DNA from: Clavaria fumosa
Lineage: Eukaryota > Basidiomycota > Agaricomycetes > Agaricales > Clavariaceae
Reading direction: 5' to 3'
NCBI GenBank assembly: GCA_951802425.1
Contig: OX637800.1
Location: 1,178,001-1,242,000 of the forward strand
DNA length: 64,000 bases
The notes beneath the pieces were generated by a model that saw only the letters and a list, made by a program, of their open reading frames with translations, ran no database searches and had not been told where the DNA came from. Numbering within the stretch: position 1 is the first letter of the stretch; each line of letters opens with the position of its first letter. Of this stretch, positions 31,013-42,885 are shown piece after piece. The position numbers were made by a program, and so were the translations under genes.

Positions 31013-33749
31013 TCCACTCACTCCCGTCATTCTAGGGCTTGACAAACAGCCCGCTCTGTGACTATTCCTCTCACCCTTCTGGACGCGAAACCCCCAAGTA
31101 AACCTCCTCCTGACCTTGTGAACTTAACACCGAAACCTTCTAAACCCCCATGAGTTCAATTGGTCAAGGCCACCACACTTCATTGCTTGGAGCAACAAGG
31201 AGAATTTATAGGTCTCTTATACTTCCAACCCGCGAACAACCCCTATGATGATGAATCCATACTCACGAGTTTTGCGACCACTCAGCCCCCTCCCCTGAAA
31301 CCCAAAGAAACAGTCCCGCATGAGTACCACGACTTTATGGATGTATTTTCCAAAACATTAGCTTGGGAACTACCTCCGCACCGTGACTATGACCATTGAA
31401 TTGAACTTCAGGAAGGAGAAACACCTCCTCACAGGAAGCTATACAACATGTCAGAAGTGGAGCTAAAGATGTTGAATAATTATTTGGACAACATGTTGGA
31501 CAAAGGCTTCATTTGGCCATCAAAGTCCCCTGCAGGTGTACTGGTACTTCTCGTGAAGAAGAAAGATGGAGGTCTTTGCCTCTGTGTTGACTATCGAGGT
31601 CTCAACAAAATCACCTGCAAAAATCACTACCCCATCCCTCAAATCAAGACCCTTGTCGACCAATTGCACTTGGCCAAAATCTACTCGAAGATTGACCTTT
31701 GTGTTGGATATAATAATGTGAGGATAGCTGAAGGAGACGAGTGGAAAACTGCATTCTGCACTCGCTACGGCGCGTTTGAATATCTTGTCATGCCTTTTGG
31801 ACTCACAAATGCACCTGCAACCTTTCAGCACCTCATGAACAATATCTTCCATGATTTGGTCAATGTGAACGTGGTAGTCTACCTTGATGACATCCTAATC
31901 TACTCAGACAACCTCGAACAACATCGCAACCATGTCTGAGAGGTCCTACAACATCTACGCAAGGCAGACCTACATGTGCAACCCGAGAAGTGTGATTTCC
32001 ACACCACGATGGTTGAATACCTCGGAGTTATAGTGTCCCCTGACGGAATTGCCATGGACCCTTCGAAGATACAGGCTATTCTAAGTTGGCCTGTACCTAC
32101 AAAGATCCACAACCTTCAGAGCTTCTTAGGTTTTGCTAACTTTTATCGAAGATTCATTGACAATTATTCCGGCATCGTTATTCCACTCACGCAACTCCTC
32201 TGCAAGGACATGCCTTGGACGTGGAGCCCGTGATGTCAACAAGTCTTCGATATACTCAAGCAGGCCTTTACCAAAGCTCCCGTCCTCTGGCACTATGACC
32301 CCAATCACCCCATTACTCTCGAATGCAACGTGTCCGACTATGCGATAGCAGCCATTCTCTCTCAAACTGATCCTGCAACTAACGAGTTACATCCCATCGC
32401 TTTCCACACATGTACAATGATTGCTGCAGAGCTCAACTACAACATCTATGACAAAGAGCTACTTGCAATACATGATGCCTTCAAGCAATGGAGAGTGTAT
32501 CTCGAAGGTGTGAGATACCAAGTTCAGGTCTTTTTGGACCACAACAACTTGCGATATTTTACCACCACAAAGCAACTCAGCCATTGACAAGCCCATTGGG
32601 CAGAGTATCTTTCTAGTTTCGATTATGTCATTCATTATCAAGCAGGAAAACCAAGTGCAAAGCCAGACGCCCTCACACAACAACCCAACGTCTACCTGAA
32701 GAAATCTGACCAACCTGTGACCAACACACAAAACAACAAAGTCGCGATACCACCAGAATTACTTTGAGCAGCCATCATTCTCAATGAAGAAGCCCTGATT
32801 TCGCGAATTCGACATGCTCCCTGCGACTCTACTTCTCAAAGAAATCACAGGGCACTTCACAAGGTTGTGACAAGGCGTTCTTGCTCTCGCCCGACAGCTC
32901 ACTACTACTTCGCAATGGCAAAATACATGTCCCCACCCACAACTCTCTCCAATTCAACATCTTATGCTCCAATCACAACCACAAACTATGAGGACATCCA
33001 GGTATAAGGAAGACAACCCAACTAATAAATAGGTTGTTTTTCTGGCCAGGACTCTGAAAGGACATAACCATTTACATCTGTGGTTGTCACACCTGTGCAA
33101 GGGCAAAACCTGTTTGACACAAACCTTACGGTCAAGCCCTTGCCCATAGGTGAGCGACCTTGGACTTTGATCTCGATGGACCATATCAAAGCCCTCCCCC
33201 TCTCCGTGACCTTTTACTCGATCCTCATCGTTGTCTGCCAACTTACAAAGCAAGTGATCTTTATCTCTACCAATACTACTGACACTGCAAAAGAATTAGC
33301 CCAGCACTTACCCACGTCTTCTCAAAGCATGGGCTACCCGTGGATATAGTGTCAGATAGAGGAAGATTATTCATTTCTAAGTTTTGGTCTTCGTTATGTC
33401 AAGCCTTGGATATTACTTCGAATCTCTCCACAGCTTACCATCCCAAGACTGACAGACAAACACCGCTCGCCGAGTTCGTATACAACAATACTCCCCACAG
33501 CATGACTGGTGTCTCCCCGTTCTTCGCGAGCAAGGGATACACCCAAGACTCACCATTTCCCTCGAAGGGATACCTGCACACGAAGCCCACATGGTCGCGA
33601 CCAATCTCAGGACGCTCCATCAGCACCTACGAGATCAACTCAAGGTCACGAATGAGGCCTACTTGCGCTTCACAGACAGGAAGAGAGAGGTTACACTGGA
33701 TTGGAAAGAAGGAATGAAAGTGTGGTTAGACTTGCAGAATGTGAAGACG

Positions 33750-33930
33750 AAGAGACTGATGAAGAAGTTGCTGTTGTCGCTGGGGGAAAGCGTCGTCATA
33801 GACCTTCTTGAGTAACAAGACATGGAAAACATTGTGAATTCCTTGCATTGATTTTGGAAGCTGGAGATGATATGCATGAGTTGAGACTTTTGCGAGTATA
33901 GAGAAAGGTCCAGCTCGTTTCGAATCCCCT
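33750..33930 (-). pseudogene. inverted GPY/F segment within Gyp1 integrase
   Basis: The minus strand reads KRAGPFSILAKVSTHAYHL, then GIHNVFHVLLLKK. This is the integrase C-terminal module expected on the plus strand between [14 protein letters not shown] (ending about 33750) and PIEIDSKQHYKVTD (from about 33925). Its position is right and its orientation is reversed, so about 180 bp were inverted in place. Confidence 0.8.
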
Positions 33931-34245
33931 ATCGAGATCGACAGCAAACAACACTACAAAGTCACTGACATATTGGACTCTTGAAGGAGGGATAGGAAAG
34001 TGCTTTACCTTGTACGTTGGGAAGGTTACAGACCCGAGGATGACACATGGGAACCTATAGAATCACTTTCTGGCTTGAAGGAACTCCTTGAGGACTTCCA
34101 CGCAATCTACCCAGAAAAACCTCATGCAACTTGTGCAACTCAATGAATTTCCTCACCCCCCTTTTTTTGTTTTTCTTCACTTTCTCATGTTGGACTTCAC
34201 AGCAATTCATATACACAATAAAATTACAACAAAGAAAAATTTTAT

Positions 34246-36374
34246 CTACTGGTCATGAGCTTTTTCCTTCCCCTTTTGTGACCTTTCCACCTTGTCTACC
34301 TCTTCCACACTCGGACTTCTCTCCTCCTCTTGCCTTCCCTCCTACTCCCCAATCAATCATCCTTCCCCATCCACTCGCGGGAACTTTGCGATCTCGTCTT
34401 GCAAACGATATTGCTCTGCCATCACCCAATTAAATAACTTCGATTTTTCTTGTGATTTTTCGATTTTCCTCCACAAATTGTCATAACCGAAGTATACCAT
34501 TTCGAGGATGCACCACCCACGGGCACGAGCAGCATCGCGCTCTTCGGTAACAGCTTCCAGCATGCCGTGAAGACCTACAAGAGTCATCAGTAATGTTACC
34601 TCTGATAGACTAATTGAGTCTAGCTGGACGCTGGTTAAACAGTGCTGATCGGTGAGGATCCTATCGAGGGATGATGATGAGAAGGTTGTGGTCACTTCGG
34701 TAGTGGTAGTGGTGAACCGGGGCACAAACTTGGATAACCAGTTGGGGTATCTACTACAGCTGGTACTCTACTTATATACTACTGCAGTCATGTGATCGCT
34801 ATTAATAACTACCAATGGCGTTAGTACCTCTAAGTAATCACATGACAGTATTACTAAGGGGCCCAGACCAATGACTAAAGAAAATTGTGTAAGGCACTTA
34901 TCTTATCGATGGGTGAGATAACCCATTCCAACAACCTCAACAAGTTATCGAATTGCTTACCTTGCTCCTCTCTCCTCATCCCTGCTAGTACTCCCCTCGA
35001 CTCCTCGAATTCCTTGCATGCTTCCTCCACCGCCACCAACAATTCTACAAACATGAATTAGTTCACTTTGTATTCGCGACTATAAAACTTACTTTTTTCC
35101 CCTTCCTGTGACTCTTTCAAATCTCGTTGTACCTCCCTCAATTTCACCTCTTGGTCTAGGCAAGACAGAAACATCAATTTACCATCCAGAGGGATAACAG
35201 GGCAATTACTCACCCTGCCACTCCCCATGCAGAGCCTCAAACTCCCTCTCTGCTCCCTCTGCCTGTGCCCTCAATTCCGCGACCGCTGTGTCCACAATCT
35301 TCGATGCAGGTACCTTCGATGATCTCTCCCATGTTCCCTCTACTTCCTTGCCCTTTCCTATAAACTCGCGAGTTCAATAAAAAGGTCACTGGACACAAAG
35401 GAAACTCACCTTTTGCACTTCTCCACACCTCCTCCAACTCGTGTTTTACTGCCGCCAGCTCTCCCTCCAACTCTACCTCCCTGTTGGACTTCTCCACCCA
35501 AAACGTCTTCCTCGAGGGCTCTGTGACCTGCTGCCTCAACGTCACAAGTTCCCTTTCCATCTCTTCTCTTGTTCCAGACTCTGGTGATGAGATGGCCGCC
35601 TTCGTCCACACCGTCGTTGCGACCTGCTTCATTTTCTTCACCTCCTCCTCGCTTTTCTTCAACCTCCCTTCTAGCCAGTGTTCCTTTGTCACCCTCATGT
35701 CCAGCTGCCCTTGAAGGATTTTGACCTTTTCCTCAGCATCCATCACCTTCCGGAGTAATCACCCCTTCTCTCCCGGGGTTGCCAGAATCCTCGCCTTCTC
35801 TGCATGAACCTTTGCGACGTTTGTCAGATGCACCAGTGCATCTTCCTCTGTCTCCATCTCCGTTTCTGGTAAATCCCTGATTCACCTCCTCGATGTCGAA
35901 GGACCTGGCATTGGCAATCACGACCGCACCCTCATTCGTTTTCCGCAAGTTGCCCTTGTCAGGGTGCTTGGAGCTGGTAGGGTCGTAAGCTCCGCCCCCA
36001 CTCAACTCGCGACCTTGGGAGTCGTTATTGTCGCCAATCCTGGCCCCTCCACGTGCTTCAATGCTTTGTCAACTTGCACATCATTCCACTCGAATTCATT
36101 CTTGACGTGCCATCAACAAAAATCTTGGACCCACAGCATTTCCTGTGGTCCTCTGCGCATTGATGACACTTCCCAGCAGTGCTGCACACACACTGCTGGC
36201 TCTTCATGACACAGTTGTCACAATCCTGTAATCCCAATGATCAGAGGAAACGAAATGGAGCAAAGAATTTACTATGCACCTCCTGCTCCGTCTTGTTCCA
36301 CTCCTTATTCTCTCTCACTGATCTGATTTTCTTCCAGGCTTTTAAGAATTCTGTGGGTGATGGATCTGCTACAC
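34246..36374 (-). pseudogene. Gyp1 antisense gene, main part (Zn2Cys6-like cluster plus coiled coil)
   Basis: The gene begins at 55603, is cut by Gyp2, and continues here. After ADPSPTEFLKAWKKIRS it enters an exon with cysteines at CX2CX6CX7CX2CX6C spacing (36222-36136, starting CDNCVMKSQQC). Heptad-rich exons follow, for example MMDAEEKVKILQGQLDMRV and ELVTLRQQVTEP (35746-35390), then MVYFGYDNLW and LFNWVMAEQYRLQDEIAKF (34500-34390) and a Ser/Glu/Lys tail ending at 34248-34246. Gyp3 carries the same blocks in the same order. Introns appear short (about 50-80 nt). Several frameshifts and stops break it. Ends 99 bp from the pol stop, tail to tail. Confidence 0.75.
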
Positions 36375-37084
36375 TGTCACAGTCCTAACAGGTTAGTAGC
36401 GAAGGGGTTAGTGGAGATGTTCTATCAGAGTCCGATCAGAGTCTGATATCGGAGAAACAGAGAAGTAAAAGAAGGAGGAGACTTATGGGACTGCAGCCTC
36501 AACATATGTGTTGTGCCACCACGTATATACGTGTCCCTATTTATCAAACAGAAACAACACCCAAGAGAGAATCAGAACATAAGTCAAACTCCAAAGTTGA
36601 TCAGAGTCCGCTGGAGTTGTTCAGAGTTGGTCAGATGATGTGGAGAATGTTGAGGGCGGTGGGGACAAAAGCTCAGAGATGTTTAGGATCAAGAGACATT
36701 AATATTTGAACTAAGGAGCAGGGACATACAGGTGGAAACTTATACTGCAAGGACAGAGTATAGGAGTAATGTGAAACAATGTACATATCAAATTACTAGG
36801 AGGGTTTCACCACATGTGCCTGTGCAATTTTCATGGAACAAAGAAACAACAACAAAAAAGCGACTCCCATGGGTCATGGGCATCCTCCCATTGGTTACCA
36901 AAATGAGGGGATGGAAGGAGAAGATTCTAGAATGAAGTCCGAATGGTCTGAAGGCTTGCGGAGTGAAGTCCGATGAAGGTGCAGAGCAGAGCGAACAGAG
37001 TTGTGGCGGAGCAGATCGGAGTTGGTACAGAGCCCAGAGTCCGGAGCAGGGATCGTGCTTATGCAATTGGATGGGGTCATAACA
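36375..37084 (-). repeat. Gyp2 3' LTR (710 bp)
   Basis: On the plus strand TGTCACAGTCC...GTCATAACA. Matches 54608-55324 with substitutions and a small indel (about 8-10 bp after GTTAGTGGAG). Confidence 0.92.
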
Positions 37085-37313
37085 GTATCCCCCTCTTAGG
37101 GTTGAACCCCTGAGACCCTGTGGCCAAAGTCTGTGTGAACATGTGGCTCCCATAACAAGTTAGCATCGGAGTTTCGCAGTGTGTCAGCGGAGTCCAAATT
37201 TCTTTTGGGGGGGTTAAAACAATGCACGCGTGTACTCCACTTTTTTCTTTTTCTTCACCCATCACCATCATCACTTGCCCCTAACACAGGCATTTTTTCT
37301 CTTTAACAACTTC

Positions 37314-38389
37314 ATGTCCAACAACCAATTGATGCCCAGAGTGGGATCCAGCCGCCCCTCTTGACCCCGCCCATGACCCATCGTTGCCATCCCCACGCAG
37401 CCTTGTGCAGAGGACAAGGACCCTGAGATTGTGGCCCTCACAAAAAGGATTAATGCATTGAGGGAGAGAAAGGCAAGGGAGGAAGAGGAGCAACAGAGGC
37501 AGGAGGAAGAGGAGCGGAAAGCGAGGGAGATAGCAGATAAGGTGCGGCAGGAGGAGCTGGAGAGGGCGAAGGCGGTGGAGGCGAAGCGGAGGGCGGCAGA
37601 GGTGGCGTGGGAGCAAGGGGTAGGGAGGAAGCAGTCTCCAACATGGGAGATGGAGGCAGATCGTGCGGAGTGCGCACGATGCCGTAGGTTGGGGGTGGCC
37701 TGTGTGTGGCCGAGTGGGGGGTGGGGGACGGCCTGCAACGCCTGTGTGGGAGCAAAGCAGAAGTGCAGAGGTGGAGAGGCGGAGCAGCCAGAGCAGAGGC
37801 AAAGGGGACGTGGACCAAGCGGTCTGTGGACTCGGAGGAGGATAGGTCGGTGATGTGGGCACTGCAGGGTCAGTGGCTGGTGGAGGAGGTTTTGAACTTG
37901 GTGCGGGCCATGCATAGCGTGGTCCTGAGGGGGGTGGTCGCAATAGAGGAGTGGAGGAAGGAGGCCGTGGCGGAGGATCTTCCGATCCTCTGCAGGATTT
38001 TGGAGAAGTGGGGGAGGAGTATGGAGGTGGTGGAGAAGGCGGAGGCAGTGGAGGTATCGGAGGAGGTGAGGAAGGAGAAGGCGGAGGTTCTGAGGGCGGA
38101 GGTGAAGGATATGGTGGTGGAGGTGACGGGGAAGGGGAAGAAAAAGGTGAAGGAGGTAGAGGCAGAGAAGGAGGAGGAGAGATCGGAGAAGGCAGCGGAG
38201 GCAGAGGACGGAGAGGTGGGAGCGGAGTCTGGGCTGGAGAAGCCCGAAGGAATTTTGCAGGCATTACCCAGCTCGCCCCCCTCTGCCAAAAAAAATAAAA
38301 ATTTATCTACATATTCTATTTATTGTTTATTGTTTTGTTTTTTGTTTTATAAATTTTTGTTTTTGTTTTTTATCTTTGAACTTGAGTGA
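37314..38389 (+). pseudogene. Gyp2 antisense gene: coiled coil plus six-Cys cluster
   Basis: ATG at 37314 (MSNNQLMPRVGSSRPS), 230 bp from the 3' LTR and opposite to gag-pol. Two early TGA codons follow (both fit CGA to TGA), after which the frame is open. It has a strong Glu/Arg/Lys helix (INALRERKAREEEEQQRQ and onward, 37440-37620) and then cysteines spaced CX2CX6CX10CX2CX6C (37671-37766, beginning CARCRRLGVAC), within the Zn2Cys6 range. A one-base frame change near 37800 leads to GQWLVEEVLNLVRAMHSVVL and an acidic/Lys-rich tail ending at 38389. Tail to tail with pol, whose stop is near 38620. Confidence 0.7.
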
Positions 38390-38619
38390 AAGTGAGCAGA
38401 GTGAAAGGAAAGTAAAGTAAGGCAAGACAGAGAAAAATGAAGAAGAGATTCGGAGTTATTTCGGAGAAGAAGGTAGAATTTTGTTTTTGGAGTTTCAGAG
38501 AAAGCAGAATAAGGAATAGGGAGAAGAGAGGATTGTTTTTTCGGAGTTTTGGAGAAGATGGAGCAAAGGAATAGAGAGGAGAGAGGATTGTTTTATTTCA
38601 TTTTATTTTATATTTTATT

Positions 38620-41600
38620 TTATTTATGTGAGATGGAGTTGTGTAGATGTTAAGATCTGATTCTTTGCTTCAAAGCAGGAGTAGGAGGGGTAGTGTAGAG
38701 GAGACCAAAAAGGAGGGTGGCAAAGGTGAAGCCGGAGCGGAGCAGAGTCTGGTCGGAGTCCGGATCGGAGTTGCATGAGGACTTCTCCTCTACACAAAAG
38801 CTAGAAGGACTAGAAGGAGGTCAAAGGGTTGGGACTATGGCCTCAACTTATGGGTTGTGCCACCATGTGTATACGTGTCCCAATTTAACCTTGCTGGTAC
38901 TTTGCTTTCCAGGACAAGGAAGGACGAAGTCCGAAGGGAAATCGCCCGGAGTCCGTCGGAGTCCACCGGAGTTTTGCGGAACTCGTCGGGACTGTCGAGA
39001 ACAGTGAGGACGAAGTCCCTTAACGCACAGACCAAGTGACAAGGACCAGAAATAACGTTAATATTCCAACTGAGGATCATGGAGATACATGGGGGCTTAT
39101 ATGCTACTAGGGTAGGGCATAGGGCAGACTGTGAAACATGAATATATCAAATATCTACAATAATTTCACCTGAGGAGTGAGAAAGGCATAGATGATACAT
39201 GTAAGGCAAAGAATAAGTTCCCATGGGTAGTGGGCATCGTCCCAATGGTTACTAACCATGGACTAGCACCAAGGAACATGCTAGAAACAAAGTCCATTTG
39301 GTCCGAAGGACCAATATCGAAGTCCGACGAAAGTCCGGACCGGAGTTTCGGACCCTGGAGCGGAGACAGAGCAGAATTGGAGCGGAAAAGGCGGAGTCGG
39401 AGCAGGGGTGCCGGAGTTGGAGCGGAGATACATCGGAGATGTATTGGAGGTAATTGCAGGTGTTTCGGAGGTGGCTGGGTAACTGGATAGGGCCGTGACA
39501 GTAGAAGAATGTACATAGAATAGAAAGGAAACAAAATTGGGGTATTGGAGTAAGCAGAGTAGAGAGGTCCGGGCTTGTTCAGATAACCATGGTGGAAGTC
39601 CGAAACAGCCTCGGAGGTATGTACGAGTTCTGTAGCTGGCAACCAAGACGTTTCCTCCTCAGTCCCTTCATATCCGGTCCACCGCACCAAATATAGGAGT
39701 TTGCAGCTGCAGTGTTTGTCAATCTTGGAGTCAAGCACTTCAGAGATTTCATGCTCAAGGTCTCCGTTGATCTCTACCGGAGGCGGAGGGAGTATACAAT
39801 ACAGAATTGTGTTCGGAGTTATGGGTTCCAGCATGGAAATGTGGAAGATGGGGTGGACGACTCACATAGCCTCAGGGAGTCGGAGTATGAAGGCATGCGA
39901 GCTGGCCTCTCCGATGATCTCGAAGGGTCCAAGGAACTTCTCAGGGAGGGTCTGGTCATATGGAAGTACTTTGCCTTGACATAGACTCGGTTTCTGACCT
40001 TAAACTCCAGTGCCGGAGTCTGACAGGTGTCCGCCAGGCCCTGATAGCAATGTTGTGCTTCGGCGATTTGGTTACGGAGTTCTTGGTGCAGTTGATCCAA
40101 GTCCACAGCGAGTATTCGGGCACAAACCGAAGTTACTTTGTGTTCTGGGTACACCAATATGTTTGGGTGATAGCCCTTGTTCACAAAGAATGGAGAGACC
40201 CCAGTAGTGGCGCTTGGAGCATTGTTGTAGGCAAACTCTGCTAGGGGTAGTAGTTTGGACCAGTTGTCCTGCTGGTAATTGCAGTAACAACGAAGGTACT
40301 GTTCCAACATCTGATTTGTTTGCTCCATCTGTCTGTTGCCCTCCGGATACCATCTGGAGGTGAAGTGCAAGGTCATGTCAAGGACCTTGCCCAATGAGCG
40401 GAAAAAGCAAGAGACGAACTTGGAGCTGCAGTCGGAGGTGACATGCGACAGAACTCCGTGTTTTGAAAAGATGTGGAGTATGAACAGACGAGCCAACTCC
40501 GTGCAGTTCACTTTGTTGGTCGTCAGGATGAAAACCCCTTGCTTCGTAAACCTATCAACAACCACTAGAATTGTAGTAAGACCAGAGCTCTCAGGGAGTT
40601 GCTCAATGACATCCATTGAAATGGAATTCCACAGTTTCTTGGGTATGGGCAGCTGCTTGAGCATTCCATACGGCTTATGCCAAGGGGCTTTCGCCCTACC
40701 ACAAGTTGTGCAAGATTTGCAAAAGTCTGACACAAATCCTCGTAGTTTTGGCCAGGTATAATCCCTGAAGACCAAGGCCATACTCTTGGTCTGACCGAAA
40801 TGTCTGGCAAGTGGGTGATCATGTCTCACATGTAAAACATGGAGTTGGAGGTCATTGATGTCTGGTACATAAATCCATCCATGCTCGCAGAGAAGTCCGT
40901 TGTCGTCCATGGACCACTTAGGGTCTGTGGAGCTTAAGCGGAGGTCTTCTAGGATTGGGATGATCACAGGATCCAGCAAGAGTCCAGACCGGATATCCTC
41001 ACGGAGTTGATTATCGTCAATCACAAATGACGCGTGGAGTGTGGGTATGTAAAGCAATGAGGCTCGGAGTGATGAGATCAACTGTCCACTGGTGAACATT
41101 GGTTGGAGGTTTTGCGGATTGATGTGGGCATAGTTGTTATCCCCCTCTTTGGGATAGACATCCCAACATCTAGTCAATGCATTGGGTTTCATTCCGAGGT
41201 GACTGGGGCAGAATCAAATCATGAAATTGAACTGGGAGAGGAACTCCGACCACCTGGCTTGATGCCGGGTGAGCAGGCGGACCGTGGAGAAGTACTTGAG
41301 GTTCTTATGGTTGGTAACAATGTCAACCAGAGTTTCAGAACCTTCAAGATAGTGCCTCCAGGTGGTAAACGCCTCAAATATAGTGAGGAGTTCCTTATCG
41401 TGGGTGTCATAGTTCAGTTCAGAGACGCCTAGGGTGCAGGAATGAAGGGCAATAGGGTGGACATCACTGTCGGAGGCGACTGTAGAGAGTATCACAGCGA
41501 CAGCGTAGTCCAAGGTGTCCATTTTGATTATAAGCAGAGCTCCTGGGATGAAGTGCAAGAGGATTGGAGCAGTGGAGAACACTGTTTTTAGAGAGTCAAA

Positions 41601-42885
41601 GGCGGACTGGCAGTCATCGGACCAAAGCCACGGGATATTCTTTTGTGTGAGGCTGGTCATCGGGGCAACAATGTCGGAGTATCCATGGACAAAACGGCAA
41701 TAGAAATTGGCGAACCCGAGGAAGGACTGTACGTCTTTGACCTTCCACGGAGTGGACCAATCCTGTATAGCTTTAACTTTAGCTGTATCCATAGAAAGTC
41801 CAGCCGGAGATAAAACAAATCCAAGATACTCCATGATTTCAGTGTGAAATTCCCACTTAGCCAGGTTCAGGAAGAGACTGTGCTTCTGGAGCCTTCGGAG
41901 TACCTCTCGGACATGCTCAACGTGTTGCTTTGGGTCCTTGGAGTAAATGAGGATGTCATTGAGATAGACGACCATGAAGGTGTCAAGGAGGTCAGAGAAT
42001 ATATCGTTCATGAAGTGCTGGAAAGTGGTGGGCATGTTGGTGAGCCCAAAAGGCATCACACACCATTCAAAGGATCCGTATCAGGTGCGGAATGCGGTCT
42101 TCCATTCGTCACCCTCAGCGATACAGACCAGGTGATACGCATGTCAGAGGTTGAGTTTGGTGTAGATTTGGGCTTTTCCTGGAACATCAAGAAGATCCTT
42201 GGTCAGCGGAAGTGGATAACAGTCTTTTTTGGTCAATTTATTGAGACCACAGAAATCAATGCATAGTCGGAGCATTCTGTTCATCTTCTGGACAAAGAGC
42301 ACAGGTGCTCCATGTGGAGAACAGCTCAGACGGATAAATCCGATGTGGAGATGCTCGTCCAGAAACTCGTGGAGTTCACTGAGTTTGGACTGCAACAGAG
42401 AACAGACCGCACCTGGCGGAGGGGATTGGCCATCCAGCAGGTTGATTTTTAGATCATATGGTCAATGCGGAGCAAGGGTATCTGCCTTCTTTTTACTGAA
42501 GACATCTGGAAAGTCCCTGTACTCCTCTGGAATGGAGAGGAGATCCTGGGGGGTGGTGTCGGGAACGTTGAACGAAGCAGAGGCTGCGTGTGCAGACTCG
42601 CTTGACAACATCATGCCAAAGACTTGGGACCTGCAAAGTCCACAAGCCGTGATGAACACAGCAGCATTCACAAAAGAAACCTTGGGTGTCTCCTGGAGAG
42701 ACGGAGTAGATGGAAAGGTCAGAGATGGAGTCAAAGATGGAGATGGAAGCAGAGATGGAGATGGAGTCTGGGCTTGGTTCAGAGTTGCTGCAGATGACAC
42801 TTGAACCAGAGTGCATGGAGCGGAGACAGACAGAGGGACAGAGGTGGACAGAGGGACAGAATGGAGAGTGCTGGCTGGTGCACCC
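38620..42885 (-). pseudogene. Gyp2 pol: RT, RNase H, integrase, chromodomain (second half of a split gene)
   Basis: From the Gyp3 junction at 42885: IPEEYRDFPDVFSKKKADTL, HLHIGFIRLS, PFGLTNMPTTFQHFMNDIF. VVYLNDILIY has the first catalytic Asp of YLDD replaced by Asn. RNase H (LLIIKMDTLDYAVAVIL, ELNYDTHDKELL) is followed by integrase with HVRHDHPLARHFG..CKSCTTC, SMDVIEQL, SDCSSKF (Arg to Cys) and GNRQMEQTNQMLEQ (Asp to Asn and others). The GPY/F part carries a frameshift near 39920. The chromodomain (CKLLYLVRWTGYEGTEEETSW) lies at 39700-39600. The frame passes through the solo LTR site and ends TAA near 38620. Confidence 0.88.
38648..39500 (-). repeat. solo LTR related to the Gyp2 LTR, inserted in the end of Gyp2 pol (853 bp)
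   Basis: Minus-strand ends TGTCACGGCC...CTTAACA with the duplication GTAGA at 38643-38647 and 39501-39505. Internal blocks match the Gyp2 LTR (for example GGGTTGTGCCACCA, and CCCATGGGT near 39220). Removing it restores the pol frame to its stop (...SMYILLH|NSISHK). Confidence 0.87.

Larger units (their letters stand above)
28850..34146 (+). pseudogene. Gyp1 protease-pol with chromodomain, broken
   Basis: Protease LVDCGASINFIDFTL (D-C-G-A) at about 29010. It is interrupted by the insertion 29218-31012 and resumes ILGLDW-like at 31020. RT has [47 protein letters not shown] and an intact [10 protein letters not shown] at about 31886. RNase H follows (32270-32600). Integrase includes CHTCARAK-like remains, SISMDHIKAL-like, IVSDRGRLF and [14 protein letters not shown], with deletions. 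The chromodomain (33955-34120) reads [33 protein letters not shown]. TGA stops at 31937, 32231, 32765 and 33982 replace Arg; the first three have CGA at the same codon in Gyp3. A GPY/F segment is inverted (see 33750-33930). Ends TGA 34144-34146. Confidence 0.85.

Noticed and set aside
36375..39500. Treating Gyp2 pol and the 37314-38389 gene as belonging to two different elements
   Set aside because: The LTR between them (38648-39500) has its own GTAGA duplication and is therefore a solo insertion. The outer LTR pair with TACAC duplications encloses both.
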